Assembly (NCBI GenBank): GCA_963575745.1
Contig: CAUYUJ010003947.1
Coordinates: forward strand, 325,243 to 389,242
DNA: 64,000 nt
Direction: 5' to 3'
Source of the DNA: Prorocentrum cordatum
Lineage: Eukaryota; Sar; Dinophyceae; Prorocentrales; Prorocentraceae
A program made the translations under genes and the position numbers. This document shows positions 44,680 through 55,814 of the stretch, piece by piece (the first letter of the stretch is position 1; each line of letters opens with the position of its first letter). The notes under the pieces were generated by a model. That model saw only the letters and a program-made list of their open reading frames with translations, was not told where the DNA came from and made no database searches.

Positions 44680-44965
44680 GTCCGAGTCGTCGTCGGCATC
44701 GTCGTCCTCGTCGTCTTTGTGGCCGTCGTTCTTGTCGTCGTCGTCGGCGGCGTCGTCGACTTCGTCGGCGTCGTTGTCGTCGTCGTCGTAGGCGTCGGCG
44801 TAAGCGTCGTCGTCGTCGTCGTGGTCGTCTTGCGTCGTCCGTCTTCGTCGTCGCCTTTTTCGTCATCTTCGGCGTCGTCGTCGTCGTCGTCGTTTGCTGG
44901 CGGCGGCGGTGACGTCGTCGTCGTCGTCGTCGTCCTCGTCGTCGTCGTCGTCGCCGCCGGGGGGA
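44680..44965. repeat. (GTC)n microsatellite
   Basis: GTC triplets with GGC/TTC variants over about 285 bp. Confidence 0.95.
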
Positions 44966-45904
44966 GGGGGGTTCCCTGGACCCTTCGAATAATAATCCTC
45001 TCGTGGGGGGAGGGCGTTCTGGAACCCTTCGAAGCATTTTCCACAGGGGGGGTGAACCCCCCTCCTGCCAGCAGCGGCAAAAAACGCTCTTTCTAATTGT
45101 TTGTTTCCCGATGGTAGCCGGCGGGCCGTGCCAGGACTGCTGGCACGCACAGCAAGCCAGGGGAAAAGAGGGCGGCAGCGGAGGAGAAGAGCGGGAAGAG
45201 GCCTCAGGCGTTGAGAACCCTCGCCGCGAGGAATGCGCAGGCGGCCTCAGGCACCGGAGGGCGGTGTAGCCACATGTGTGCGGTCAGTCCAGGCTGCCGA
45301 AGGGGAGAGGGGGGGCAGCGTCGTGATCCACCGGAAAGGCAGGCTGCCAGGTGACACACCTGAAACCCAGCGGGAGGGCTCGAGCTCTGTCGATCCCCAA
45401 ATGGGGCCATGGCGACCCCAGTCCCCGACTTTGTGGGACTTTCGACTGGGCAAGAAATTTGGGGTCAGACTCGATATGGGGGTGCGTCTGAATGGTTCCC
45501 GGGGGAAGTCCTCATCTTTCCCAAACGGCTTGTTTTTGTTTTGGGGAGCTCGGGGATTGGAGCCGAGAAATCGCCTGCGATCTCCGACTCCTCGATTATA
45601 GGGTCGATGATCGAAATATCCAAACGTCCTGGCCATCGCAGAAGGCCTCAGGAGGTCTCCGGCTGTCTTGCAGGGGCTGCGGGCCTCGGGAACCAATGTA
45701 AGCATGTCCAGCGCGGGCGCAGATCTGTTCCAAGCCTGCTGCGACTTCTCGATTCTGCAACATACTATGGTTGAGTCGCGTGGCGGGTCGCTGGCGGGTC
45801 GCGACGCGAATCTCACAAGCCAATGCACAAAATACTCGTCGCAGGAACCGATCCTCACTTGGAGGCAGGATGCCCGCTGCAGGCCGTAGGCGCTATCGTT
45901 CTGC

Positions 45905-46065
45905 AGAGTGAGGTGTGGGTCGCGGGTGACGAGTGTGTCTCGCAAGAATGTGTCGCGTGTGGCGCGCGGGTGGGTCGTGGGTGAGTCGCGGGTGGGTCGC
46001 GGAATGGGGTCGCGGGTGGGTCGCGGGTGGGTCGCGAGGCGGGTCACGGGTGGATCGGTCGTGGG
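45905..46065. repeat. GTCGCGGGTGG tandem repeat
   Basis: 11-12-bp units such as GGGTCGCGGGTGGGTCGCGG, about 160 bp, ending 150 bp downstream of the channel stop codon. Confidence 0.75.
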
Positions 46066-46214
46066 GCGGGCGACCGCGACAAAACAGCAACAACTACTAC
46101 CTGCATGGCAGAACTCCATGTCAGCCACGCGCACAGGGTGAGACAGCTCGGCCCCGTCACTCCGATCATGCAACCTGGAATCAAAAGGAACATGATATTT
46201 ACGTGTACGTCGTT

Positions 46215-46853
46215 TTATCCCGCCTCCCCCAGCGCCTTTGCCCCACCTTGGCGCAGCATGTCTTGAGTAGTCCTGCGGGGATGCCTCTGCTGCCTTGCGA
46301 CTATCTCCTGTACTTCTTGGACATCGTGTGCAAGGTCATCCACCATCACCGCGGGCATTACGAGATCTGCCTTGGAGGCATCGCCACGGAGCTTCATCAA
46401 CATCTCAAGTAGCACTTGGAGCCGTACCTGGCCATTGCCATCATTCCTTAAACCGCGGAAGATGCCCGCGTTGTCGGTTCCAAGATTGATGTCCAGCTCC
46501 TGAAGGCACCGCTGGACAACTTCATCCTGCAAGAGAAATGTAAAGGCCCCTTCTGAGAGCAGGAGGCCAGAAGGGTCATCTCTTCCACGAAATTCGCCAT
46601 CTCCTCCATGTCCACCGAACTGAAACGGATCGGTGATACTCCTTCCAATACGCCCCTCCTCGTTCAGTCGGGATCTGGGTGTACTGCTGGCTCTGGCCTT
46701 GGCCTTAGCATCTTGACTTATGTGCACAATGCGTTCAACCAGCCTTTGCAGGGACAGTCTCACTTGCTCCGTCTTGTATATCTGGCTCCTCTTGACCATC
46801 ATATTATCTGTGGCCAGACCTTTCAGGGTCGACTCTACAAAGACGGCGATGAT
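46215..46853 (-). CDS. Voltage-gated cation channel, cytosolic C-terminal exon with EF-hand-like domain
   Basis: Begins after a clear acceptor (CCTGACAG/ATC at 46853) and opens with IIAVFVESTLKGLATDN, the conserved end of S6 and the post-S6 linker. A helical segment with basic and glutamine residues follows, then an EF-hand-like region (ELDINLGTDNAGIF ... NDGNGQVRLQVLLEMLMKL) typical of the C termini of dinoflagellate single-domain channels. The loop keeps the D-x-N-x-Q spacing but is degenerate, so calcium binding is doubtful. It ends at a natural TAA. Orientation, phase and domain order match the S1-S6 exons 7 kb upstream, so I place it in the same gene; a different channel gene is the main alternative. 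Confidence 0.75.
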   Translation of the reverse strand: MIAVFVESTLKGLATDNMMVKRSQIYKTEQVRLSLQRLVERIVHISQDAKAKARASSTPRSRLNEEGRIGRSITDPFQFGGHGGDGEFRGRDDPSGLLLSEGAFTFLLQDEVVQRCLQELDINLGTDNAGIFRGLRNDGNGQVRLQVLLEMLMKLRGDASKADLVMPAVMVDDLAHDVQEVQEIVARQQRHPRRTTQDMLRQGGAKALGEAG

Positions 46854-47026
46854 CTGTCAGGCCCCCATGGGGGCAGCCAGGGTGTGGAGCCCCGTCCCTG
46901 CGTCCCTGCTCGTGCTTCTTGTCGTCCTCACGTTGCTCGTGCTGCCTCCTGCCCCCTGTCTCTCCTGCCTCTCCCGTCTCTCCAGTCCTGTCCACTCTCT
47001 GCTGTCTGGTGAGCGCGTGTGAATGT

Positions 47027-47068
<42 letters not shown>

Positions 47069-47240
47069 ACAGTCGGGGCGTTGACCTAAGGAACGATACA
47101 TAAGGAACGAAGCCCCTTTTTAGCCCAAGGAATAACGCGGAACGATACATAACAAATAACGCATAAGGAGCTGTAAATAACGCATGTAAAATCTAAGGAA
47201 CGACCGAGCCCCTTTTGAAAAGTAAGTGTTCCTTACTCAA
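47069..47240. mobile_element. TIR element, family I, copy 1 (right end degraded)
   Basis: Left end TACAGTCGGGGCGTTGACCT as in copies 2 and 3. Internally it carries amplified AAGGAACGATACATAA-type blocks. The right TIR is barely recognisable. Confidence 0.6.
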
Positions 47241-47666
47241 GCCGCTCACTGCATGTGTGAGTGCGCGTGTGCCTGAACCTCCTGGCCACTCTGGGTCGCT
47301 CTAGGATTGTGACATGAGCGCCCTGAGGCGGCCAATGGGGGCCCAAAGGGCCAAGGGGGAGCCCGAAAACTCCGAGATAGAGAAAGCGCCTCGACAATCC
47401 AAGACGGCCCACGATGGCCTCGAGCAACCCAAATCGGTCAAAGACAGCCCAAACTACCTACCAAGATGATCGCAATACGCTCATAGAGGAGGCTTACCGT
47501 GGCAAAAACAAAAAGGTGTTCCAAGTTCGCCGCCCGACAGAGGAGAGCTGCTCTTGCGAGGGAGGAGAACAGCCCCCCGCACACCTCGCACACCCTGCGC
47601 TCCGTGGCCGCCAGGCTGCATGGTCCAGGTGGTCACTGGGGATCCCGCCGCGCGTCTTCAACCAAT

Positions 47667-47842
47667 ACAGTCGGGGCGTTGACCTAAGGAACCCTAAATA
47701 AGGAACGGGGCCCCTTCCTCCGATAAGTTGAGCTTCGATTTCCCATGGGAAACCTCAGAAAAACAAAAGGCAAACTGCAGAACAATCAAGGAACACCGAG
47801 CCCCTCCCCAACGAAAAGGGTTCCTTCTTCAGGGCCCCGACT
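47667..47842. mobile_element. TIR element, family I, copy 2
   Basis: About 176 bp with ends ACAGTCGGGGCGTTGACC and GGGTTCCTTCTTCAGGGCCC followed by CGACTGT. The middle (AGTTGAGCTTCGATTTC and AACAATCAAGGAACACCGAG) is shared with copy 3. Minus-strand reading gives GTTACAG at one end and CTGTATTGGTTGAAG at the other, compatible with GT-AG splicing (inference). Confidence 0.75.
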
Positions 47843-48000
47843 GTAACGACGGCAAACCGTGGCTGCCAAGCCCGAGGGATCCCTGTTGTCCCCGGGGGTC
47901 CCGCCGCGCGTCTTCGACGAGTCGAACTGCATGCCGCGGCCGCCGGGCCCCGGGAGGGTGCTGGTGGCCACCGGGGATCCAGCCTCGCTGGCCCTGCATA
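47843..48000 (-). other. Possible small exon between two family I elements
   Basis: 158 bp of high-GC DNA with open frames on both strands. The minus-strand reading SEAGSPVATSTLPGPGGRG continues without a stop, and the segment is bordered by possible GT and AG intron signals supplied by the adjacent TIR elements. No homology recognised. It could equally be spacer DNA. Confidence 0.25.
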
Positions 48001-48178
48001 CAGTCGAGGCGTTGACCTAAGGAACCCTAAACAAGGAGCGAGGCCCCCATTTTCCATAAGTTGAGCTTCGATTTCGTATCGAAGACCTAAGGCATATCCA
48101 AGGCAAGCTGCGAAACAATGAAGGAACACGGAGCCCCTCCCCAACGAAAAGGGTTCCTTCTTCAGGGCCCCGACTGTA
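48001..48178. mobile_element. TIR element, family I, copy 3
   Basis: About 178 bp and strongly similar to copy 2, with ends TACAGTCGAGGCGTTGACCT and GGGCCCCGACTGTA. On the minus strand it starts GCG/GTACAG and ends CTGTATGCAG/GG, which would be canonical intron borders. The 158 bp between copies 2 and 3 are open on both strands and could be an exon. Confidence 0.75.
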
Positions 48179-48619
48179 CCGCGGCCGATCAACCCCAGAG
48201 ACCCCCGCGAGTCCAAGGACGACTTAATGAACAGGCGTATAGAGCGTGCGTAACTAACGAACAAACATCCCAACCAAGGAGGCGTCACGGTGGTAGGCCG
48301 TGCAGCCGCCACGTCGTCAATCAGATATGCCAACACAGACAACAAGACGTCACAGGCGTCTAGAACCGACATCCAGATCATGTAGCAAGACCAAACCATT
48401 CAAGTAGACATCGACAGTATACAACAATAACGTATATTGTCAGCATCACTAACGGACAGGGCGTGAATAGCAGGCAACGGGAGCAGACAACAATAACCTA
48501 TACCACACACGTGAACCAATCACACACATCCAGCACGTACATCAGGAAGATACACGACGAGCGTGCGCGAGTAACACATGTCGGGAACAGACACGATTAA
48601 ACAACACCAGTACCATACA

Positions 48620-51600
48620 TCATACATAGGCATCATACACGTGCATCATCATCATACTACAAGAACAAGCGTCACAAACCATCGCCATGATCGGTCATGA
48701 GTCACGTGCACCAACACCACACGCCACGAAACAACATAAACTAAATACAACACTAACACACACACAGGTGCATCAATAATTTGCCCCAACACGAGTCGAC
48801 GTTCAGAACAGACACCCCGACCATACAACATGCACAGGCGCACCACATCAATAACATACATCAACACACACGCATGGTGAAACTACGCCCGTACAACGCA
48901 CCACGCACGTAATAAAACACCGAGGCCAACACCATACATCACTAAGCCCATACGCCAAAAACAAACACCAAACCACTTGAACAACGAGCATGCGTTGTAC
49001 ATCATACACATCTATCGCACACGTCCATAACACTCGCACACACACGTGTACATAAACATCAACACAGCCACCCACAAGCATAACACACTTTTTAAATCGG
49101 CGGCGCTGAGCCCCAGGCGCGGTGAATTGCGGATGAACTTAATCGAGCGCGCCATGATGAAATAATTCGGCCACGGCCATGCCGATCGGAAGTGGAATCG
49201 AAAAAAGGCACTGTAAGGCCAAAGTGCAGCGGCCAACCATCCAACGGAACCACAAACACAAACGCAAACAGACACACACGCACGCACGCACACGCACACA
49301 CACACACACACCCGCACACGCACACACACGCACACACAAACACACAAGCACGCACAAGCACACACAAGCACACACAAACGCACACCCACAAACACAAACA
49401 CAACCAAACACACACGCAAACTCACAAACACACACACACACACAAACACAAACACACACAAAAAAGACCCGAACAAACAAACAAACCCACACACACACGC
49501 ACACGCACATGCGCACACATCACACACCACACACAAGAGACACACACAGACACGCACACACAGACACACAGACACACAGACACACAGACACACAGACACA
49601 CAGACCCACACACCAACACACGACACAAACACACACACACGACACACACAATGTACACACAGGCAGACACACAGACACACACAGACACACACGCACACAC
49701 AGACACACACACAACACACACCACACACAAGAGACACACACAGACACACACACAGACACACAAACAGACACACAGACACACACAGACGCACGACGCACAC
49801 ACCCACACACGACACACACACACGACACACATAATACACACAGACACACACACGGACAGACACACAGACACAAAGACACACACAGACACAGACACGCAGA
49901 CACAGACACATAGCCACAGACACACACAGGGACAGACACACAGACACAGACACACCGACACAGACACACAAATGCGGAGACACGGACATAGAAAGACAGA
50001 CACACAAATACAGGCGCACAGACACAGACACAGACACAGAGGCACACAGACACAAACACACAGACACGGACACAGACACACAGACACAGGCATACAGACA
50101 CACAGACACAGACACACAGACATACAGACATAGACACACAGACGCACAGACGCACAGACACAGACACACAGACACACAGACACACAGACAGATACACAAT
50201 TTTTGGTCGGCGGGGCGAGAGCGAACCTCTTCCGCTAAAAGCTAGGCGGGCTACGCGCAGCTTTAAGTAGGGAGACAGGGCACAGGCGGGCGGGGTCTCA
50301 TGCGGCCGGAGTGGGCGGGGCCCGGGGTGTAGGCGGTGCCGAAGAGCTTGCACAGGAAAAAGTACGCCGTGGACAGGGGCTGGAGGCGAAGATCTGGAGG
50401 GTGAGCGAAGTGGTGGTGCCGTCAACGGCACGTCGTGAACGCCAGCCTCGAGCACTGCAGAGGAGGACGTGCCACTTGACAAAGTCGACGTCCAGGAGGG
50501 AGATGACCACCATGAAGGCGATGAGCAACGTTGTGCCACCGGATGGTGCGGAGGAGGCCCAGGAGGAAGAATAGCACCACGAAAACGAAGGCGATGTGCA
50601 ACGTTGTGCCACCGGGTGGTGACCGACACACAGACAGACACACAGGCAAACCCACAAACAGATACACACAGACACACAGACAGACAAACAGACACACAGA
50701 GACAGACACACAGACAGACACACAGACAGACACACAGAGAGACCCACAGACAGACACACAGACAGACACACAAGGACAGACACACAAGCACAGACATACA
50801 GACAGACACACAGACACAGAGACAGACACAGAGACAGACACACAGACAGACACACGCACACAGTCACACACAGACGCAAAGACACACACAGACAGACACA
50901 CACTGACACACACATAGACAGACACACATAGACACTCACACGGACACACACCGACACGCACACACAGACACACACAGACACACACACACACAGACACACA
51001 CACAGACACACACACAGACACACACACACACCCACACACACACGCAGACACGCGCACATACACACGCATATTTACAAACACCCGCACACACACCCACACA
51101 CACACACCCACACACACCCACACACACCCACACACACCCACCCACACGTACACACCCCCGTACACGCACACACACACACGCACACGCACGCACACACAGA
51201 GACACGGAGACTCTGAGATACAGAGACACATATACACAGAGACACATATACACAAGGACACAGAGAGACACAGAGAGACACAGAGAGACACAGAGCGGCA
51301 AAGAGAGAACAGAGTGACACAGAGAGACACAGCGAGACACAGAGAGACACAGAGAGAAACAGAGATACAGAGAGACACAGAGAGACACAGCGAGACACAG
51401 AGAGACACAGAGAGACACAGAGACACACAGAGAGACACACAGAGACAGAGACACAGAGACACACACAGACACACAGAGACACAGACACACGCAGACACAG
51501 ACACACAGACACAGAGACACACAAACACAGACACTCACACACCACACACACACCACACACACCACACACACTCCACACCACGCACACACCACACACAGGC

Positions 51601-53260
51601 ACACACACACCATACACACAGACACCCACACACACACGCACGTACACGCAAACACGTACACGCACGCGTACGCACATACACTTTTTGGCGTCGCGGCCCC
51701 GCGCGTGGCGACGGGGCGTAGAAAACACGCACACGCGCACTTTAAGTCGCAGAGGAACTTCAGGCGCGGTCGGCAGATGGAGGTGCCAATTGCGAACGGA
51801 CTGTGTCGAACGTGCCTTGGTGAAAGAATCCAGCCACGGCGATGCAGATGTGTGGCAATCCAGCCCTCCACCGGATCGGAAACTCGAAATCGGATCGGCG
51901 ACGAACTGGATCGGGAGCCACCGGAAAACGGCGCATCGGATCGGACCGCAATTGGAAACCCAACAGCCCTTCGGACCAGAATCGGAATCGACTTTGCCGC
52001 GCTGGAATCGAAACCGGAACCGAAATCCCGTACGACGGCGACGAGCGGCCACGAAACCATGATGGCCGCGAACCGGACCGAGGACCGAGAACCAGATCTC
52101 GAACCTAACCGGCCGAACCGGACCGGCCCTGACACCTGGGGTCTGGGCCCCCGGGGGCCCAGACCCCTGGGGGTCGGCGGCCCAGGCCCCCCAGGGGCCC
52201 AGTCCCTCCTCGTCCCCGCCTCGTATCGGTCCGAACCCTCTCATGGACGCCCCCTCGGACCCCCTCTGGGACCACCCCTCGGACCCCCACTCGGACCCGC
52301 CCCCTCGGACCCTTCCCCCCTTGGACCTCCCCTCGGAATCCCCCCCCGGACCCCTTTCCTCGGACCATCCCCTCGGACCCCCCCCTCGGACCTTCCCTGG
52401 GTCGTCGTCGTCGTCGTCGTCGCGGCTGTCCTCCTCCTCCTCCTCCTCTTCCTCCTCCTCCTCCTCCTCCTCCTCCCAACACCTGCGGAATCAAAACAAG
52501 AATCGACGAAAGTCAGGAACGCTGGATCGAAAAAGGAATCGGCATCCGCGCGCTGGATTGGAATCGAAACCGGAAAAAGCCAGAGGGATCGGACCGGAAC
52601 AGGAATCGGCAGGGGCGCATCGGGCGCGAAACCAAACACGCACACGTAGACTCACACACACACACACACCACACACCACACACACACACACACCACACCC
52701 ACTTTTTTTGTGTCGGCGGCTAGGCAGAGTCACTGCGCTGGCGAAAGAAACGACACCACACACACCACACACACACATCACACACAGACACCACACACAC
52801 GCACAAGCACACACACACACACGCAGACGCAGACGCAGACGCGGCGCACACACAGACGCACACTTTTTGGCGTCGCGGCCCTGTGCGCGGCGACAGGGCG
52901 AATAAGGTCGTAAAGCAACGAACGCGCGCGCGACTAGAAACGCCCGAACACACAAGCACACACACAATCACGCATGCACACACACAAACACACAAATCCA
53001 CACACAAACGCACACACACACGCACGCACGCTCACCCACACCCACACCCACACCTACCCACACCCAGACCTAGACCCAGACCCAAACCCATACCCAGACG
53101 CACACGCATACACCCACACCACACACAAACATACACACATACACGCGTACACAGACGCACACACGCACACATACACACAAACTCACTTCAAGAACAGGCG
53201 CTAATAATAGCCGCCAATGCCACGCGCCAGCAACATACGCCAACAATACACATCACACAC
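48620..53260. repeat. AC-rich simple-sequence block within the large channel intron
   Basis: (CA)n, (CACAGA)n, (ACACCC)n and (GAGACACA)n tracts dominate 49270-51660 and recur at 52640-53180. Islands without CA repeats (50210-50620, 51670-52620) contain two related blocks ACTTTTTGGCGTCGCGGCCC and a (CCCTCGGACC)n tract at 52240-52390. The frames here (poly-His/Thr or poly-Val/Cys) are not genes. The block lies between the S6 exon and the C-terminal channel exon. Confidence 0.9.
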
Positions 53261-53639
53261 ATCAAGAACACACACATCAAGGACATGCCCTAATTGTAGA
53301 CAGCCAGACCATGCGCCAAGAACATACATCGAACACATATACATCATACATCAACATCAACATCCTACATGAGGAATGAACCTTCACTGAAATTGCTTGA
53401 TGGGCATCGCTCGAAGCAAAACGATTTCCTGATAGTCGTCTGGTTTCTTCCAATATGTCTTCCAGATGGTCCCCAGAGGTCAGAATGTACGTATCTCCAA
53501 CATCGCCCACAAACCCCCAAATGGCCTCCAGGGACGCTCCAGTGTGACTCCAGGCCGCCTCTACGAACGGTGCTGAGACTGCCCCCAGCGGTCCCCAGAA
53601 AGCCCTAGAGCATTGCCCGAGGCAGCCGGGCTCATGACA

Positions 53640-53775
53640 CCCGCGAAGCGCGAAGTGCGAATAACTTCGCGCTCTCGCGCCGCCCCCCCCCCCCAAGGGA
53701 GAAAAGGAGGACGAGGAGGAGGGGGAGAAGGAACGAGGACCGCGAAGCGCGAACAGCTTCGCGCCCTCGTGGGAG
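53640..53775. repeat. Family M repeat, copy 1 (GCGAAGCGCGAA)
   Basis: Two direct copies of CGCGAAGCGCGAA(G)... followed by ACTTCGCGC(T/C)CTCG flank a (GGA)n-rich centre. Each copy is itself a hairpin. Confidence 0.65.
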
Positions 53776-53935
53776 CCCTTGAAGACCTCTGGATGTAACC
53801 CCAAGAGGCTCCCAGATGGCTCAAAAGGGAGCCCTCGTAAAAAGCCATCGAAGAGGTCAGCGCTCCGCCCGACAAGCGCTCTGAGATGGCCGAGGCCGGG
53901 TGCCGGCGGGGCAGGGCGCGGCCCGTGCGGCTGAT

Positions 53936-54018
53936 GTTAGAGATGCCGCACATCAGTACCAGCATACCGAAGCCATAGATGACCTGGAACTGCAACCCGT
54001 AGCCGCTGGTGAAGTGTC
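53936..54018 (-). CDS. Voltage-gated cation channel, S6 exon
   Basis: Follows the acceptor CCAG/GACAC at 54019. Joined in phase to the previous exon it reads from ...QSLPG into HFTSGYGLQFQVIYGFGM, then LVLMCGISN. This is the inner pore helix S6 expected about 10 residues after the selectivity filter. Without this exon the channel would lack its gate. The 3' boundary is set by homology: after GISN the next exon supplies IIAVFVESTL, so the donor lies at about 53935. The bases there begin AT rather than GT, GC or GA, so the exact site is uncertain by about 3 nt, or a further tiny exon may exist. Confidence 0.75.
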
Positions 54019-54024
54019 CTGGCA

Positions 54025-54273
54025 CTTAGTGGGCCCTGGAGACGACAAAACCGTTTTTTTTACCGGTTCCGTTTTGCAGTTTTCTTGCTGGTTCCGACGC
54101 CGTTCTTTTTACCAATTCCGTCGCCGTTCTTTTACGGGTTCCCGCTCCGGTTCCGATCCTGGAGCCGTTTTTGTTGCCGTTTCCGGTCGCCGTTTTTTTG
54201 ATGTTTCCATTTTCAAGGGACACTTTTTCGGAAACGGTGTAACAAGGCCCTGCCGTTTCCGGGGCCCACTAAG
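54025..54273. mobile_element. Introner-type TIR element forming a channel intron (family A, copy 1)
   Basis: A 249-bp element with ends CTTAGTGGGCC / GGCCCACTAAG and roughly 20-bp imperfect TIRs, flanked by the exact 8-bp duplication TCCTGGCA (54017-54024 and the copy following 54273). It sits between the pore exon and the S6 exon of the channel. The two duplication copies (TGCCAGGA on the minus strand) supply both splice sites, giving a 257-nt GA-AG intron (54019-54275) whose removal restores the frame exactly. No coding capacity. Introners with TIRs and target duplications are known in dinoflagellates; this family assignment is mine. Confidence 0.85.
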
Positions 54274-54275
54274 TC

Positions 54276-55249
54276 CTGGCAACGATTGCCCCCCCTTGGA
54301 GGTGCAGTCGCCAACCATGCAGCGGAATAGCATGAACGAGCACGACGCAACGGTGGGGCAATACTCCTCCGCGTACAGCTTCCATGTGTGGGCGCACTCT
54401 GGAATGGACTCCGCAAGCGTGCGATTGAGCAGAACATCTCCGTCGAACCCACCGCACTTCTCTATGAGAAGTTCATCGCTGTCTGTGGGCCCGATCACAG
54501 AGCGGAACCCAGAAGCAATCAACCACAACGCAACCGACACCATCACGATGACCCACATCATCGACGGTAAGCACAGCAGGACCCCAGACAATATGTTGCT
54601 CAAATCATTAAGCATGGGAGATCGGAACATTTTCACCAGCCGCGCATGGCGTAATATTCGCAATGTTCTGATAAGAATCCAGAAATTGCCAGGTGATTGC
54701 GCACGATCTGCGTCCTCACTCTCCCTCGTCTCGATCCACACGGTGAGCATCACATCGAATACTTGAACGAGTGTGATGATCGTGTCGGACCAGTTCCACT
54801 TCCAGTCATCACCGAAGAAATACTCATTCCACCCGAAGGTTCTTAGTTTGATCAACAACTCTGTGATGAAAACCAGGGCGACGACAGCCTCGATGTACAG
54901 CCAAGCGCTGCAACCGACGCAGTAGTCAATGCTCAGAGTCGTAGACAAAACACCGACCAACACCGTGATGCCAACCACTGTGTGCAGAATTGCCATCAAC
55001 GACTGTTGTGACATGCGGCCAAGAACACCACCCAGCCCTGCACTCGAACTCTTTCGCCGAAGCGCAGCTACACCCTCGGGGCTGCCTTCTCTTGCGAGCT
55101 GGTCGATCACCTCGCCGATGGTCCGAGTTCTGAAGGCCGCCCGCCAGCGCTTGACCTCCTCGGCTATGTCTGCGCCAAAGTCCTCGTCCGCACCGCTGGA
55201 GGACATGACAGCCACGAAGTCGCTGAACTTAAGATTCGCATCCTCCAGC
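54276..55249 (-). CDS. Voltage-gated cation channel, exon with S1-S5 and pore loop
   Basis: Exon of a single-domain ion-transport (voltage-gated Na+/Ca2+ type) channel. Counting from the acceptor CAG/G at 55249: a soluble N-terminal part (1-80), S1 (about 84-105), S2 (116-138), S3 (153-172), S4 (189-210), S5 (about 217-245) and a pore loop ending in FRCMVGDCTSKGG. S4 is a textbook sensor: R194, R197, R200, R203, K206 and R209 sit at every third position. The exon ends at CCAG (54276) with a GA donor, inside an 8-bp duplication that borders a TIR element. The frame runs on into the element, but those residues are intron-derived. The polypyrimidine tract of the upstream acceptor is a (CTC)n microsatellite at 55265-55365. 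The first exon(s) and start codon were not found. Confidence 0.85.
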
Positions 55250-55264
55250 CTGTCCGGGCAAATG

Positions 55265-55368
55265 TCGAGGGAGGAGGAGGAGGAGGAGGAGGAGGAGGAG
55301 GAGGAAGAGGAAGAGGAGGAAGAGGAAGAGGAGGAGGAGGAGGAAGAGGAGGAGGTGGAGGAGGAGAA
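55265..55368. repeat. (GAG)n microsatellite at a splice acceptor
   Basis: Read on the minus strand this is a (CTC)n pyrimidine tract ending 15 nt before the CAG/G acceptor of the S1-S5 exon, so it probably serves as the polypyrimidine tract. Confidence 0.85.
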
Positions 55369-55618
55369 TGCCAGGGGGGGGGGGGTCACCACTGAGGGGG
55401 CCGCCACCTCCGCCAGGCAAAGGACCCCTCTGGACTCCCAGAGATGCCCCCTCCCCACGTCCAAGACCTCCTCGATCCTCGATCGTTCCTCCTCCTCGAT
55501 CTTCGACGTCCAAGCAAAAGGACCCCTCTGGACCCCCTCGGGACTCCCAGAGATGCCTCGCCCACGTCCAAGACCTCCTCGATCCTCGATCGTCACTCCT
55601 CCTCGATCTTCGATGTCC

Positions 55619-55802
55619 GGCTACACGCAAGAGTGACCCTAGGCAAGAGTGACCTTGAGTGCGCGGACTGAGGGGGCGCAGGGTGGCCAAATCCAAGCAC
55701 GCAGGCAACCACTATCGCGTCGCGCTCGGCGATCGGGGGGGGGGGCCCGCTGAGCCCGCACTACAGGTCACTCCGGCGAGTGGTCACTCTTACGTGTTGT
55801 CG
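55619..55802. mobile_element. TIR element, family B, copy 2
   Basis: Same termini as the 35.9-kb copy (GGCTACACGCAAGAGTGACC and the inverted AGTGGTCACTCTTACGTG) with a diverged middle. The flanks CGATGTCC and AGATGTCC match at 7 of 8 positions, consistent with an 8-bp target duplication. It lies upstream of the first recognised channel exon. Confidence 0.7.
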
Positions 55803-55814
55803 AGATGTCCAGGA

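Noticed and set aside
49250-51650. Very long frames encoding His/Thr-rich or Val/Cys-rich proteins on both strands
   Set aside because: They are translations of (CACAGA)n and related simple repeats, open in several frames at once, and lie inside the large channel intron.
54109-54275. Channel C terminus rich in Arg/Lys (…KRRPETATKTAPGSEPER…)
   Set aside because: This frame reads through the introner element; the true continuation is the S6 exon after splicing.
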